Shown: one piece after another, positions 46,827 to 58,270 of the stretch
How the letters are laid out: each line of letters opens with the position of its first letter
Numbering within the stretch: the first letter of the stretch is position 1
Assembly: GCF_037975245.1 (NCBI RefSeq)
Contig: NC_092572.1
Coordinates: 4,919,501-4,983,500, forward strand
Direction of reading: 5' to 3'
Source of the DNA: Apostichopus japonicus
Taxonomy: Eukaryota > Echinodermata > Holothuroidea > Aspidochirotida > Stichopodidae
Length of the DNA stretch: 64,000 bases
Translations under genes and position numbers: made by a program
Notes under the pieces: model-generated
The model's database searches: none
What the model was told of the DNA's origin: nothing
The model's input: only the letters and a program-made list of their open reading frames with translations

Positions 46827-46920
46827 CTTGTTAGTGGGTTACCGATTAAAGGATTGATTGAAATATGTTGAAACGATTACACCGAAAGCTTACAAAGATG
46901 TACTGCATGCTCTACAACAA

Positions 46921-46930
46921 GGTTATATAT
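46921..46930 (-). promoter_or_regulatory. Possible TATA box of lectin gene B
   Basis: The minus strand reads GATATATAACC about 95-105 bp upstream of the gene B ATG, which would leave a leader of roughly 70 bp. The region is AT-rich, so chance occurrence is possible. Confidence 0.35.
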
Positions 46931-48325
46931 CGGTTATATATTTTGTTTAATTATTAGCAGATTTCATTGAGAAGTAATCGATATTTCCTTTACGATATTT
47001 TCTCTTTTTTATTGTTGTATCCATTTGATATGAAAATTGTTCCATCAGTTCCCCTGGCAACTATGGAATACATTCAAACAGAAAAGTTAATCAATTTTCA
47101 GCCATACAAACAAAATGTGCGCCTAGATGTCCTTGTGTTTTGTTCCGGTTTAATGAGAAATGATATGCCCACATATGCATAAAACGTAAGGAAGTAAACG
47201 TATTGACTTTTCGTGTTATAAAGTACAGGTATCCATAAGATACTGATTTCGAATTGGTTTCTCACTAATCCAATATTGGGATATAATCCTAAAATTGCAT
47301 GCACCAAAGGAAAAGATTGTCTGACTGAATTCACTTACTGTTCACCTAGCCTTAAGCTAGGCCAATTTGCAGTCATTTTGAAAGTTTCATATTGAAACAC
47401 AAGATAGACTTGATCAATTTCGTGGTACATTTGATATGTATAAGTTGTGAATTGTTTTATAGCTAGTTGCTTCATTCCAAGTGAATAATTTTTGCAGGTT
47501 CCATCCTGTACCTTTAACTTAGATGACTCTATATATGATATCCATCCCTTTAGTAATCATAGTTAGTGGTAAAGGCTGTAGAATTAAAATAAAGCATGAA
47601 CAAAACTTACCACGCCCTTTCGCTAATAGTTCCGTAATTGGTTGGAAATTAATCAAGTTTCTCAATTTTTAACTGCACGTTATTTTGTCTTATTTTGCCG
47701 TTATAAAACAACTGACCTAGATTTTTAGTTGAAATTCCTTAAGTCTCTTTGTTTATCATTGTTTGGTCCAATTGAGGGGAGGTGATTTGTGTCTTTTGGT
47801 GTCGTAGAAAAAAATTGTAGTAACGCGATTCGTAACCTTTTCTTTGTGAGAGTTGTTGTAAACCTATGAGCTTGAAAATACGAATGTTGTGTAGCACCCA
47901 ACAAACAGTAGTTTGTTCTGCATGAAAACGATATATTTCTAATTGCCAACAATGTAATATGCAATTCTCAATATCATTCAGCAGCATTGTAAGTAAGATA
48001 ACATTTTTTAACAAGAATTATGTTTGATAAAGGTAATCACAAACCTTGTTTTACTTCTTTTCAACCGGATGTGAAAACAGAAATGGCGTTGACATGGCAT
48101 AGATTGTTAGTGTCACATGCTGTCACATACCTTCTGTGGGTAGATAGAATCACTTCAGTTTCATAATGTTTCTACAGGCTAATACAACTGAGTAAATTAT
48201 TGAAATACAGACAGGAAGTGGAATGGAGGCATTTATCATCTCCTTAATTTTTACTAACTCAGTTTGTTTCAAGCCACTCGAATAAAGAACGACCTTTCAG
48301 AGAATGGAGAAAAAATCATGGTGTA
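46931..48325. other. Upstream of gene B, no gene seen
   Basis: AT-rich sequence without recognisable coding blocks; the small frames at 47.1-48.0 kb look random. Confidence 0.4.
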
Positions 48326-48370
48326 CACTGTAAAAAAAATCTGCAAAATTTACTGGCAAAATGTTAAAAA
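48326..48370. mobile_element. Solitary CACTA-like terminus
   Basis: CACTGTAAAAAAAATCTGCA, continuing AAATTTACTGG and preceded by TA, resembles the left end of the 14.9-kb element (CACTGTTAAAAATTTCTGTA). No matching right end was found, so it is probably a fragment. Confidence 0.45.
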
Positions 48371-48864
48371 GTTGCTGGGACGAATATTTGTATTTCCTCG
48401 GATTAATCGCGTGATAGGTAAAGAGTGATACCCACTTTTCGTGTTTCATCAAAACTGAGTTGCTGCAACCATGGTCTGGTGTTTCCTCTATAAAAATCCT
48501 TTTGGTCTTTTTTTTTCTCAGAACAATTGATTTAGTTTTACTTTCAAAAAAGTTGGTTTATTACCTTTGTTTTAACAAATAACTCTACCCCTGACAGGTA
48601 ATTACTCTTTTACCAAACTCTGGCATATATTTCTTGGAATGTTGTTTTTGTTATTATTCCGGTGAAAGGAAAACCTGGAATTATTTCTGCATACACAAAT
48701 AACAAAAATTAAAGAAAAATTGAAAATAACCTAATCCAACCGTTCTATCCTAACAAGATGAGATATTTACTCACATCAGACTACTACAGAACTGAATGAA
48801 TTCAGAATCACAAGAGACCATAGTCGACACTGGGAATTAGTGTCAGGGGAAATATGAGGGCATA

Positions 48865-50684
48865 TGTGACAGCGAGGTTTTTTCGCTACGGAAATTGATT
48901 ACGGAGGTAGAAACTGGGTTGGGAAATATGGAGAATGTAAGTGAATCGAAGGTTAGGGGGTTGACGGAAAGCTAGTATGGGGGTACCTTAAACGATTCTC
49001 CTTCGGATTGACCGTTTGATAGTTCTCATATGGAGCTGATGAGGGGATTGTATTTGGGCATAAGCGGAATACTTGTGTTAGGATTTTTTGACTTGTAATT
49101 AAATAAGTCCTCACGATTTAATTTGTCGGTGTCACGCCTGCATTGTATTTTAGCATTCCTTGTGGGTGGAAATTTCCACCGGGTAGCCTAGGCCTTTGCA
49201 AATTGTTCATTTCTTCTTTCGAGTAATGTATGCATATTCTAGGAGGTGAACAATGGGGAGACGGGTTCTTCTCGGGTAATGTATGTAGATCCAAGCTAGT
49301 GCATAATGGGAAACGGGTCCATCGGAATTCGTAGATTGTGCTTTGGCGGGTAAGGGCAGGGGTCAACTTAAGGTCGCTATATAAGGATTGGGGTGTGGTT
49401 GGATGAGGCATTCTGTGTGAGTCTCACCACCGTCCGGTCTTCGCCGTCTTATTCCTCGGCTTCTGTGTGTTAGCCGTTATCCAGGCTTCTTTGTATGAGC
49501 CTATAGGCTTCTTTGTATGAGCCTAAAGATTGGGAACGTTGATATTTTGTGGCGTTGCGTTTTAGCCTAAGCCATATCAGCGTATCCTGAGGATTACTGG
49601 GTGTATCCGTTGTCTAATTCGACGAAATCATTTTGGACACATTTCTTTGTGTATGTGCACCGCAAAGGGCGTGTTACTGTGTGTTACGTCCCTGGCCGTT
49701 TGACCATGTTAATCCGGGATTATTATTAAGACGATCCCGTAAGTTGATTTTTTGTCCGTATTACTCACTTATTTGGTATCTGTATTGTTGATCGCACAGT
49801 AGAATTTGTGGAGAAATTAATATATTGTATTTTAAAGAGTCTATGGCTCACAATTCAGTCAGTTTTGTAAAATGTGTATCCATGCTTAGGCATACGAATT
49901 TGTTACTGTTTAGGGTCAAATGCGTTTAAAGCATTTAAGGTATTTTAGGTCGTATAAGTGTGTACGAATTATTAGTTCGCCTCAGTGCCTTTGGTTGGCT
50001 TGGTTAATTTTGTATATTATCGTGTATAGTATTGAGTAGCTATTATTCGTTTCATAAGGGTTGGCCCGGAGGTTCTTGGTATTATTTAGTAAATAGTGAC
50101 ACCATTTTTGGTTGTGTGTTGCTTGCTGACTTTACGTCAGATAGGGGCTATATTGACAATATTTAGTTGGTGTGTATATAGGTATAGTCATATGGTTGCC
50201 ATTTGGCGCATGCCTGAGAGCAGCTTTGTTGTACTTTTGTCATATAGGGTTGCAGTGTTGGGGCCCGACGGCTACGCTGGTGTGAGGGGCTCGCCGTACC
50301 GTCTGGAGCTTACCTGCAGGGTACCAGCCGGAAGAAATCTAAGCGATAGAAAAGAAATCTAAGCAATAGGGAAGAAGTCTAAGCGATAGGGAAGAAGTCT
50401 AAGAGATAGGGAAGAATTAAGCGATAGGGCAGATCCTTAGGAGTTATTTGGAAGGGTTGGTTGGGTTAGCGAATGCTAACCGACGTGTGTATTTTTTGTG
50501 TTGGGTATATATATGTTTCTTTTGTCGAGACCAAAAAGTCATTGGTCGAGTTGTAAATAAATTATGTTTCATTTTGCAAAATTCTTGGTGGTCTGTCATT
50601 TATTTATGTCATTCGTCTCGGGTGTCGAACGCTAAGCAGATTGAGACGTGTCCAGGTGGGGGATTACTCCTTTACTTGTGACAG
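48865..50684 (+). mobile_element. Possible LTR-like transcription unit (1.8 kb)
   Basis: The word TGTGACAG occurs at both edges (48865-48872 and 50677-50684). Between them are a TATA box (CTATATAAGG near 49377), a leader-like GT-rich region without long ORFs, a 19-bp minisatellite and an AATAAA near 50556 followed by a GT-rich stretch. Base composition, with GT-rich plus-strand words, differs from the surroundings. This could be a solo LTR starting TGTGACAG, or an unrelated non-coding transcription unit. No internal retroelement protein is seen. Confidence 0.4.
50336..50427. repeat. 19-20-bp minisatellite
   Basis: Five tandem imperfect copies of GATAGGGAAGAAGTCTAAGC. Confidence 0.85.
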
Positions 50685-51839
50685 TCGGCCCTAGCAATAC
50701 TCTACCTAATTAAGTGAAGGGCGAAACCGACGTTTAAGAAATAACTAGCGAAAGAGATAACTGATGTTCATAGTCAAATTACTAATTTTTGACAATGATG
50801 TATAGCCTCTGTAGCAAATCTACGACTATATATATCTCATATTCGATGTTAGCGCAAAGGACCTTTAAGGGTGCAATCAGTGTGATCAAAGTTAATCACT
50901 AAGCAGGGCACCAACTATCACTTTTGTGATGGGAGCCAAGATGCCACATCGTCCTGGGGTTAAATTATAATTAAAAAACAGCTGGTGTATAATTAATTAT
51001 AACATATATACTTGATTATTACATCATAAAAGAACATTTCAATTTCTTCTGCATCCGTCTTTTATTGAAAGTTAGTCAATGATTTTTCATAACAATTAGG
51101 AACTTTTATTACGTAACCATTGAACTTTTCAATTTCTTTTGCATCCGTCTTTTATTGAAACTTTTATTACGTAACCATTGAATCAGTTACATTATTTTAC
51201 TGCAGACAAAAAGAACAATATTCCACTATGAGATATAAAATTAGGGTAACTAGAATAATGATGCTAGATGGTGATAGAGATTGCTCCTTAATAAATACAA
51301 AGAAATTAAATTATATATCAAATTTTACACTTCTGTCAATATCATTGGCAAGAAAGCCATTTTGAAGAAAACAATTAATTGCTTTAAGAAAATGTCCTCC
51401 GATTGAAAGTAAGATGATGACATATGAGCAAACACCCTCTCCATATCATGTTAATATTTTATTTTATTCTCTTTAACCGACAGCTCATATTAAAATGACA
51501 CATTAATTTATTTTTCGTGAGTCGCTGTTTAAGTACTATTCCTCTTATAAATGCATTTATAGTTGAATTCACAAGGCATCTGGGTTTATACTGAACTTAC
51601 ATAATCGCTTGCATAAATATCATGTATATTAAAGCATTATATCATATAATATGTAGCCTTAGAGACGGTCTATAAGATTGTAACTCTATTGTAAATTATA
51701 AATAATCACGACGATGTTATTTGTTGCTGTCAAACTTTGCACACAAAAAATGAAAATCAGTATATCACTTTTTGGCGGACACTACATCCTTTCCAATTCA
51801 TTATTCTGATCTATTTAATTGAAGCAATCTCGCTGGTAG
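50685..51839. other. No gene seen; small tandem duplication
   Basis: AT-rich. CAATTTCTT(C/T)TGCATCCGTC followed by TTTTATTGAAA is duplicated at 51040 and 51128, and ATTACGTAACCATTGAA at 51110 and 51168. Confidence 0.5.
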
Positions 51840-51849
51840 AAGATCCTTT

Positions 51850-52180
51850 GTCTAACACAATACAAAGCTTTAATACACGGCAGCAGAAGTTTCAAATATA
51901 AGAAGTAAGGAGGGAAGCCTACTTGATAATAAATTACGTACAAGTCATCAGCGAGCTATTTGAATAGTTGGAGAGAACGTATTGACAACGTATATAGTAA
52001 TAAAGAAAGTCATCATATGAAATGATTAGGTCCACCACGTAATAAAACTGTATACGCCTATACGTTGTTGAAACAGAACATGATCAATAATTGATAATGA
52101 TCTTTCTTTTTACTATAAACAGTTGAAAACAATCATTATGAAAGCATAATACATTTTTACCCCTTTGGGTATATTAATTT
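51850..52180. repeat. Lectin 3'-flank duplicate, left copy
   Basis: Resembles 57990-58270 over about 300 bp in the same orientation (AACACAATACAAAGCTTTAAT, GTACAAGTCAT, GCTATTTGAATAG, GATCAATAATTGAT, ATTTTTACCC). The right copy lies just downstream of lectin gene C, so this marks an old duplication whose lectin exons are absent here. Confidence 0.7.
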
Positions 52181-52289
52181 TTCCAATTGCAGTATTAAGT
52201 AGTGCATGATTCTTAAGAAAGTGACTATATATATATATATATATGGCGCAGAGTGCTCTACACTGTAAAACCCAACACGTCAAGACAAC

Positions 52290-52680
52290 TTGAAAAAGTC
52301 GAGGTAACCCGCTGCCTTAACTTTTTTAAGTTCACTCTACTAACCCAGAAACTCCATAAGTAAGACTTAACAGTAGTGGTTACAACCAACTCACTGGTTT
52401 TACTTTGTTACACTTCATGTTCATCAGTTGTGGCAACAGATATCAGCAAAGTCCAACAAATTTAATCTTTATCTGTTTTTGAGAAAAAGCTGGGCAAGTT
52501 ATGGTAACTAAAACATTAGAGCTGATACAGCATAGCCTTTCCTCGTTAAACTGACAAGACCAATTCAAGTTTTTCCCACTTTCCATTATCTCCAGAGTTA
52601 ACTTTGAATATTTAAGTTGACGCTACTTGGAATATTCTAGGCAGCGGGTTACCTCAATTTAATTGAGTTATGACAACAGA
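52290..52680. repeat. Inverted subterminal segment of 5.3-kb element
   Basis: GAGGTAACCCGCTGCC near 52291-52306 is the exact reverse complement of GGCAGCGGGTTACCTC near 52641-52656. It may be a nested foldback or a subterminal binding region. Confidence 0.7.
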
Positions 52681-55085
52681 CAATTTTAGTAAAGAAAACT
52701 ATATATTGCTAAGTTAACAACACAACTTTATTTTCAACCTCTGAAGTCAGTAACAATGTACTTTAACAAGGAAATAGAAGAAATAATCAAACGCATAAAA
52801 AGTGCCTAATACTTTTATCGGTGGAAACAACGCCAAAATGTATCAATAATGAGATACAGAAGAACATGGAGCATGGGTACATGCCTGCTGCAATCATTCA
52901 TTTCCATGATTCATTTGAGATAGTAAATACCAATTTCAAGTGCATGTGTTCTTTGGTATGAAATACAGAAGTAAAATTAATATGTTATGGCTGCTGGAAA
53001 TAACCAATGTTGTTAAAAGCCAAGAAGAAAGAAGTAACCACTCCTCTCAGCCATTTACAATATGATTGTTTTAGCTAAAGACTTTTAATTTTGTGGCAAA
53101 TAGTTTTATAGGTGAATCATAATTACATCATGTAAATAGGCAACGATGCTCAAAACACCAATGTTTCATTAACTAAAGGAATGCACTTAAAGTTGTCATT
53201 AGCAAAGCTATAGTGATGCGACCAATTGTTCTTGCATCTGTTTTTATAACAAAGACTAGTTATGATGGATAAGAGCATTGTTCAATTGTGAAAACCAAGC
53301 ATAGAACAGGAACTTCATCTTTTCAATGATATGAAAAATTTCTTTTCAGGGTATTTTGATCCCTTATATTAGAAATTACCATGAAACTAGTTCCCATGAA
53401 AGCTAACAATATGTTTGGGGAATCACATACAACCTTTCATCCTAGAAATGGGTATATGAAATCAAGCCAGGGTTCAGCAAATAGCCCCTGTTTGGTCCTT
53501 TGTACTCAAAAACTTACATTTTAATCAGAAGATAAAGCAACTCTGTAAAACTCTTTTAATAATCTGAGAGGAAGCACAACAGTCTTTGCTCATGAAAACC
53601 TGCATGCAAAGTAAAGTCATAATGAAAAATGTTTGTTTTTTAGATCTTTACAGCAAAGCACTTTATTTTTACCCATTTGGAACACAAAATACTGTACTTT
53701 GAAAGAATTCCATTGTCAATCCTGTCTTTTGCCAGTTTTTGGATCCTACAAACACTTGTATTACTGTGATTTGAATAGTTTCATCACAACACAGATATAT
53801 CTGATGCATTTTCCTTTATCAGTATATATAATATTAATACTGACTTCCTGTAAATGATTTCACAGTACATCCCTCATTGGGCTTTGTTTAGGATGAACAT
53901 GTTTGTAACTTCAAATTTTGCAAATTATTTCTGAAACATATACTATGATACCAATCACATTGATGCAAGCAAGCTGTTAGAAATTCTCCATAACTAAGCA
54001 AGTACAAAGTTATTATTTGACAAACAATGGCTCTGAATAAAAATGAAAATGTAAACTAGAGTTTAAGCCCGATAGAATTTTTTTCAGACATTTTTGGACC
54101 CTTCCAACTCACTAGAGGTGTGGGCTATTATATCATTTCTCTGCCTGAAGAAAACATCGGCATATCATAAAATTAACTTTGTTTCGCTCTTTGATTATTA
54201 CAATGATTATTATTAGTGCCTATTCACCCAATCAACAATTCTTCATAAGTTGAAATGTAAAAGCAGAGAAACAATTTCCAATGGCATCCTGTTCCATATT
54301 ACAATTTGTTTCAACACATTTTCAAGATTTACCAAGAAACAAGATAATTACCAGTCAAATGGAGTTTTGCAATATCTCTCTGGACACCACATGAACTATT
54401 TAAACACTTCAGATGCATGATAACTATGAATGTTTATAATGGCATGTAATGCCACAGGCATGGTTTCAAATTGTTAAGAGGGTTATTTAAGTAGCCTGAC
54501 GGCTTATTTTTTGTTGATAAATTACACTAAAACAGCAATATATTAACTTCTTTAACTAAAGAATATTATTGTTTAAGCTGTCAATTAGCAAAAATATTCA
54601 GCAGTCCCTTTTTCTTGAATCTATATCCAGGACACAATTTGTACTTACCATTGATCAAAAAAACCAATGGTGTTGTTAACATATACAGTAGAATGCAAAA
54701 ATGAAACAAACCAAAATTAAAGTAAATTTCCTCCAAGGTGGTAATAAAAACAGTGTAAGAATTTTGACCAAAGGTGACCATATTTGAATTTCTGGTATAT
54801 TTGGGGCAAATACAGCATACAGTACCTTTGTGCTACCAAAGGTAACCATATTTGAATTTCTGGTATATTTGGGGCAAATACAGCATACCTTTATGCTAGT
54901 TTTGCATGTAATATTGTAAACACAATGCAAAATGTAACTGTTAAATTGTCACAAGGTAATTTCTAATAAAAAGTATGTACTCTTATTTACTGTATTTGAA
55001 GTATTGCTAAAACAAGAATATAGATGAATGAGCTCTTGTATTATCTGATCATACCATACACTACAGAATGAGTTATATAGCCTAC
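52681..55085 (-). other. Interior of 5.3-kb element, no exon recognised
   Basis: AT-rich. A 62-bp direct duplication (GGTGACCATATTTGAATTTC or GGTAACCATATTTGAATTTC) lies at 54773 and 54841. If the companion gene continued here, I cannot recognise its 3' exons. Confidence 0.4.
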
Positions 55086-55226
55086 CCCTGTCTCAAAGTG
55101 AAACAAGTTCTGAAACTTTGGTCTGGTTGACAATATTTCCACCATTCTGTCAAGGTGTTGGTCTAGTGAAGAAAAGAAACTGCTGTCCAGAGCAAGGTTG
55201 CTTAACCTCGAAAACTCAGCCTTCAA
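55086..55226 (-). CDS. Companion gene exon 3 of 5.3-kb element
   Basis: On the minus strand, TTATTCTTTCAG opens a 141-bp exon encoding LKAEFSRLSNLALDSSFFSS, LDQHLDRMVEILSTRPKFQN and LFHFETG, with a GTAGGC donor. The helix pattern F-x-x-L-D-x-x-L-D-R-M-V-E-I-L fits the middle of the companion family. The preceding exon ends in Y-F-F-P-G-E, so the joined motif parallels the YPFLFEEVGMMGHFEDL region of the plus-strand copy at 16.2 kb. Confidence 0.6.
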
Positions 55227-55801
55227 CTGAAAGAATAAAATGAGAAATGCAGAAAACAATATTTAGTTAAGTTTGCCATATGAAAAGAAAATGGCTCCCT
55301 TTTGCCAGGTAGCAATATTATAGAAAGCCATTTCCAAGGTGAGAGTATAAATGCAACTTGTAAGTGCATTTGTCGATGGTAGTCAACTGCCAATCGGAAT
55401 CCTGGGTAAGACCATATATAATATACAGTTATAAACTAATTTTACAGGTATTTAGTGCAGATATTAGTGACAAACAAAATAAGTAATGGTGACTGACATC
55501 CATGGGTTAAAAAATACTAATTACTAATGCTAAGAAATGCTTAAAATGCTAATTACTGATCAGATCACCCTGCTGCACCATATTCAGACCACATACTTTG
55601 TATCTCTTTTTTTCTGTATTTTACCAAAATTTTATACATAAGAAATAAAACATCTCTAACACTAATCACCCACTGTGATTACTTTTACTACTCATTATAA
55701 TACACTGCAGCTACTATATCATGAAAAATACAAAACAAAATGTCCAATTTTAGTGAAGGAGACAGCACCCCAATAAATTAATTGACAATTAAGGAACTTA
55801 C

Positions 55802-56257
55802 TTCACCGGGAAGAAATAAGGCGGGCATCTTTCTACCATTTCGTTGACGGCTGGCGCATTTAAGACCAGGTCCTGTCTACGGTATGCATAGGTCCTTATC
55901 ATCATTTTTTAAATCTTGTCCATGACCCTGTTTCTCTTTTGAACTTCTGTGCAAAAGTTTTCTCAATAAGACTCCATACTTGTTGCATATTCTCCAATTG
56001 GAATGTCTGGTAAGTAATTTATTTCTGCTCTCTTTGGTTTTTTGTGTTTTGATGAAGACGTTCCAGGGTAGGAGCGCTTCCTTGGGTTAACGTTTAGACG
56101 TAAACGTTTAGAAACTGCCTTCAAGGCTTAACTTATCTTTCAAAGTTTCCATAAGGTTTTCAACAGACTCTGGACGTTGCTCAAGGGACACCTTCTGAAT
56201 GTCCTTTGGTGACAACACTACCCTCAATTTGTACATAGTATCAATTTCTGAGCAATC
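55802..56257 (-). pseudogene. Companion gene exon 2 of 5.3-kb element
   Basis: On the minus strand the exon reads DCSEIDTMYKLRVVLSPKDI then QKVSLEQRPESVENLMETLK and DKLSLEGSF before a stop. Further blocks follow in shifted frames: INYLPDIPIGEYATSMESY, MMIRTYAYRRQDLVLNAPAV and NEMVERCPPYFFPGE, up to a GTAAGT donor. The first block looks like the N-terminal PB1-like segment I associate with this companion family, although the 14.9-kb copy begins with a SAM-like domain instead. At least two stops make it defective. Confidence 0.6.
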
Positions 56258-57290
56258 CTATGCATGAAAAGAGAACAATGTAAGTGAGTTAGAAGCTGGC
56301 TATATCGTTTCGTACACTCCCGTTAGAATTACAGTACTGTACCACATAGTAATATTTTAGCAGTAAGTGCAACAACCCATTCAGCTGCAGTATACCAAAT
56401 GCACTGCATAAATATGCAGTACGGCAGCTGATCTACTGTACATCTACTCTTGGCTACTTGCATGAGTAGAAATTTTGCATGTAAATGTCATCCAAGTACT
56501 GCATCTTTCAACGTTTAGTAAGGCTCATGCTTTATCACAGACAACTCAACTTAGGGTAACTCCTATTGTTCTTCATGTATATCTACAGAGTGTTTTACCA
56601 CAACCACTTTAGCTTCTCTCATAGTGTAGGAAGTTACAGGGTAGTAATCTTTAAGATTACCTGGACAAACTACTTGATCATAGTTTTCAGTCTGTCACTT
56701 TGTATGCTCCAATGTGGCTTTGAAAAATAGATTTATGCAATTTTACTACAAGCCATCCATTGTTTTTATCAACAATAATAGTTTGTATATTTGCTAGTAC
56801 AGAATGACCACTATCACTGCCAATCACAACAAACATATCTCTAAATTATACCTCATTCAAATTTGCTCATCAGTACCATGTATTAACCACATGAGCTCAT
56901 GCTGATGAACCGAATGTTTTACTCCTTTGTCTCACACTGCGCAACTGTTAATGGTTAGGCCTATCTGTAAAGCTCTATAGCCTAACCTAATGCACAGCCT
57001 ACGTTCAACGTGAAATGGAGCTTATAAATTTTGTAGGCTAGGCTGTTGAAATAGTAACTTTTCTAATCCAATTCAATCACGCATATAATTTCATGCTGCA
57101 AGTTTTAAACTTTGACTTGGGCTAATTTTAACAACATATTTCAGATTCAGTCGAATTTTTGCGAATATCATTACTGTATTGAGCATTAATCATTCTAAAT
57201 ACGAACCTTAAATCATCCGAGACTTGGGAAAGCTGGCCCCTGACGTATGTTATCTACTTAGTCGATATACGTGCGCGAGCGATCACTTAC

Positions 57291-57415
57291 CGGTAATTTT
57301 GTTTCAATACGCACAGTCTTCTCTTTCCAGTCGTTTTCATGTAGAAATGTTTTGATACTCGACCATCACAAGTTGAAACAACGATATCTTCATACGTTGA
57401 TCTACGTTTCCGCAT
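57291..57415 (-). CDS. First exon of the 5.3-kb element gene
   Basis: On the minus strand ATG 57415, about 108 bp inside the element end, opens MRKRRSTYEDIVVSTCDGRV then SKHFYMKTTGKRRLCVLKQN and YR, ending at CG|GTAAGT in phase 2. Splice quality and position at the element end suggest a real first exon. Its phase does not match the obvious reading of the exon at 56257 by one base, so either a small exon is missed or the copy is shifted. Confidence 0.5.
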
Positions 57416-57524
57416 AAAACTTACGTAAATCATGTTGTAACGCTTATTTTAACATTATTGAGTTATCCTGACTGTCATAACCCTTGTTCAGAAAGCTCAT
57501 CTACCGGTTGGGTTTTACAGTGTA

Positions 57525-57628
57525 TGTCCAGTGAACAGAGCGGAATATGTGTTGAACTGACGATCGCTAAAACGCGTGAAACTCCGAGTTACAACTACTA
57601 GTGTTCCACTAGTCTCAACTAGTATCAA
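57525..57628. mobile_element. Palindrome-end MITE fragment, copy 2
   Basis: TGTCCAGTGAACAGAGC followed by GGAATATGTGTTGA and the core GACGATCGCTAAAACGCG...CTAGTATCAA, identical over about 72 bp to 30618-30689. It directly abuts the right TA of the 5.3-kb element and runs into a TA microsatellite at its far side. Confidence 0.65.

Positions 57629-57631
<3 letters not shown>

Positions 57632-57682
<51 letters not shown>
57632..57682. repeat. (AT)n microsatellite
   Basis: A pure alternating AT array continuing into degenerate ATATC repeats. Confidence 0.9.
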
Positions 57683-57688
<6 letters not shown>

Positions 57689-57989
57689 TAATATTTGTAT
57701 ATATCAATATATATATGTATCATTATATGTATATATCAATATAGATGTTACGGTATTAAAATTATGCTGATCTAACTCACAGAGATCAATTAATATACAT
57801 ATTCTTTTTATCAAAAAACATAAGATTTTTTTTTGGTTTTTTATGAAAAGTTCGCAATACTTTTGTAATGTCTTTTGATGGAATTAGATATATGGCTTGA
57901 AAATGAATCCAAACAATCGATTTTCTGGATACAACACCTGTTCTTTACTATCCAATGAAATAGTTCATGGTTGACAGAAGACACGGACA

Positions 57990-58270
57990 TGATCCCGAAG
58001 GAAATCGAACACAATACAAAGCTTTAATACACGATGATAATTGATTGAAATAAAGAACGTAAGGAAGGAAACATTGTGTACAAGTCATTAACGGGCTATT
58101 TGAATAGCTGGAATGAACACGTATGTTAAACCATAACATCATCATATCAATACGTCCATATATTGCTAAGATATATCGTGATCAATAATTGATGCTTTTA
58201 TTTTACTGTAAACAATCGAAGAAATAAGAGCAAAGAAACTTAAATTTTTACCCTTTTGATTTCTATTATT
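57990..58270. repeat. Lectin 3'-flank duplicate, right copy
   Basis: Counterpart of 51850-52180, about 0.6 kb downstream of the gene C stop. The two copies bracket the 5.3-kb CACTA-like element. Confidence 0.7.

Larger units (their letters stand above)
52261..57522 (-). mobile_element. 5.3-kb CACTA-like element with companion gene only
   Basis: The ends CACTGTAAAACCCAAC (52261) and GTTGGGTTTTACAGTG (ending 57522) are perfect 16-bp inverted repeats, bordered by TA at 52259-52260 and 57523-57524. This matches the TA duplication proven for the 14.9-kb element. The only coding blocks are minus-strand exons at 57291-57415, 55802-56257 and 55086-55226, which resemble the companion-gene family. No transposase core is seen. 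It looks like a non-autonomous derivative that lost the transposase. Confidence 0.8.
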
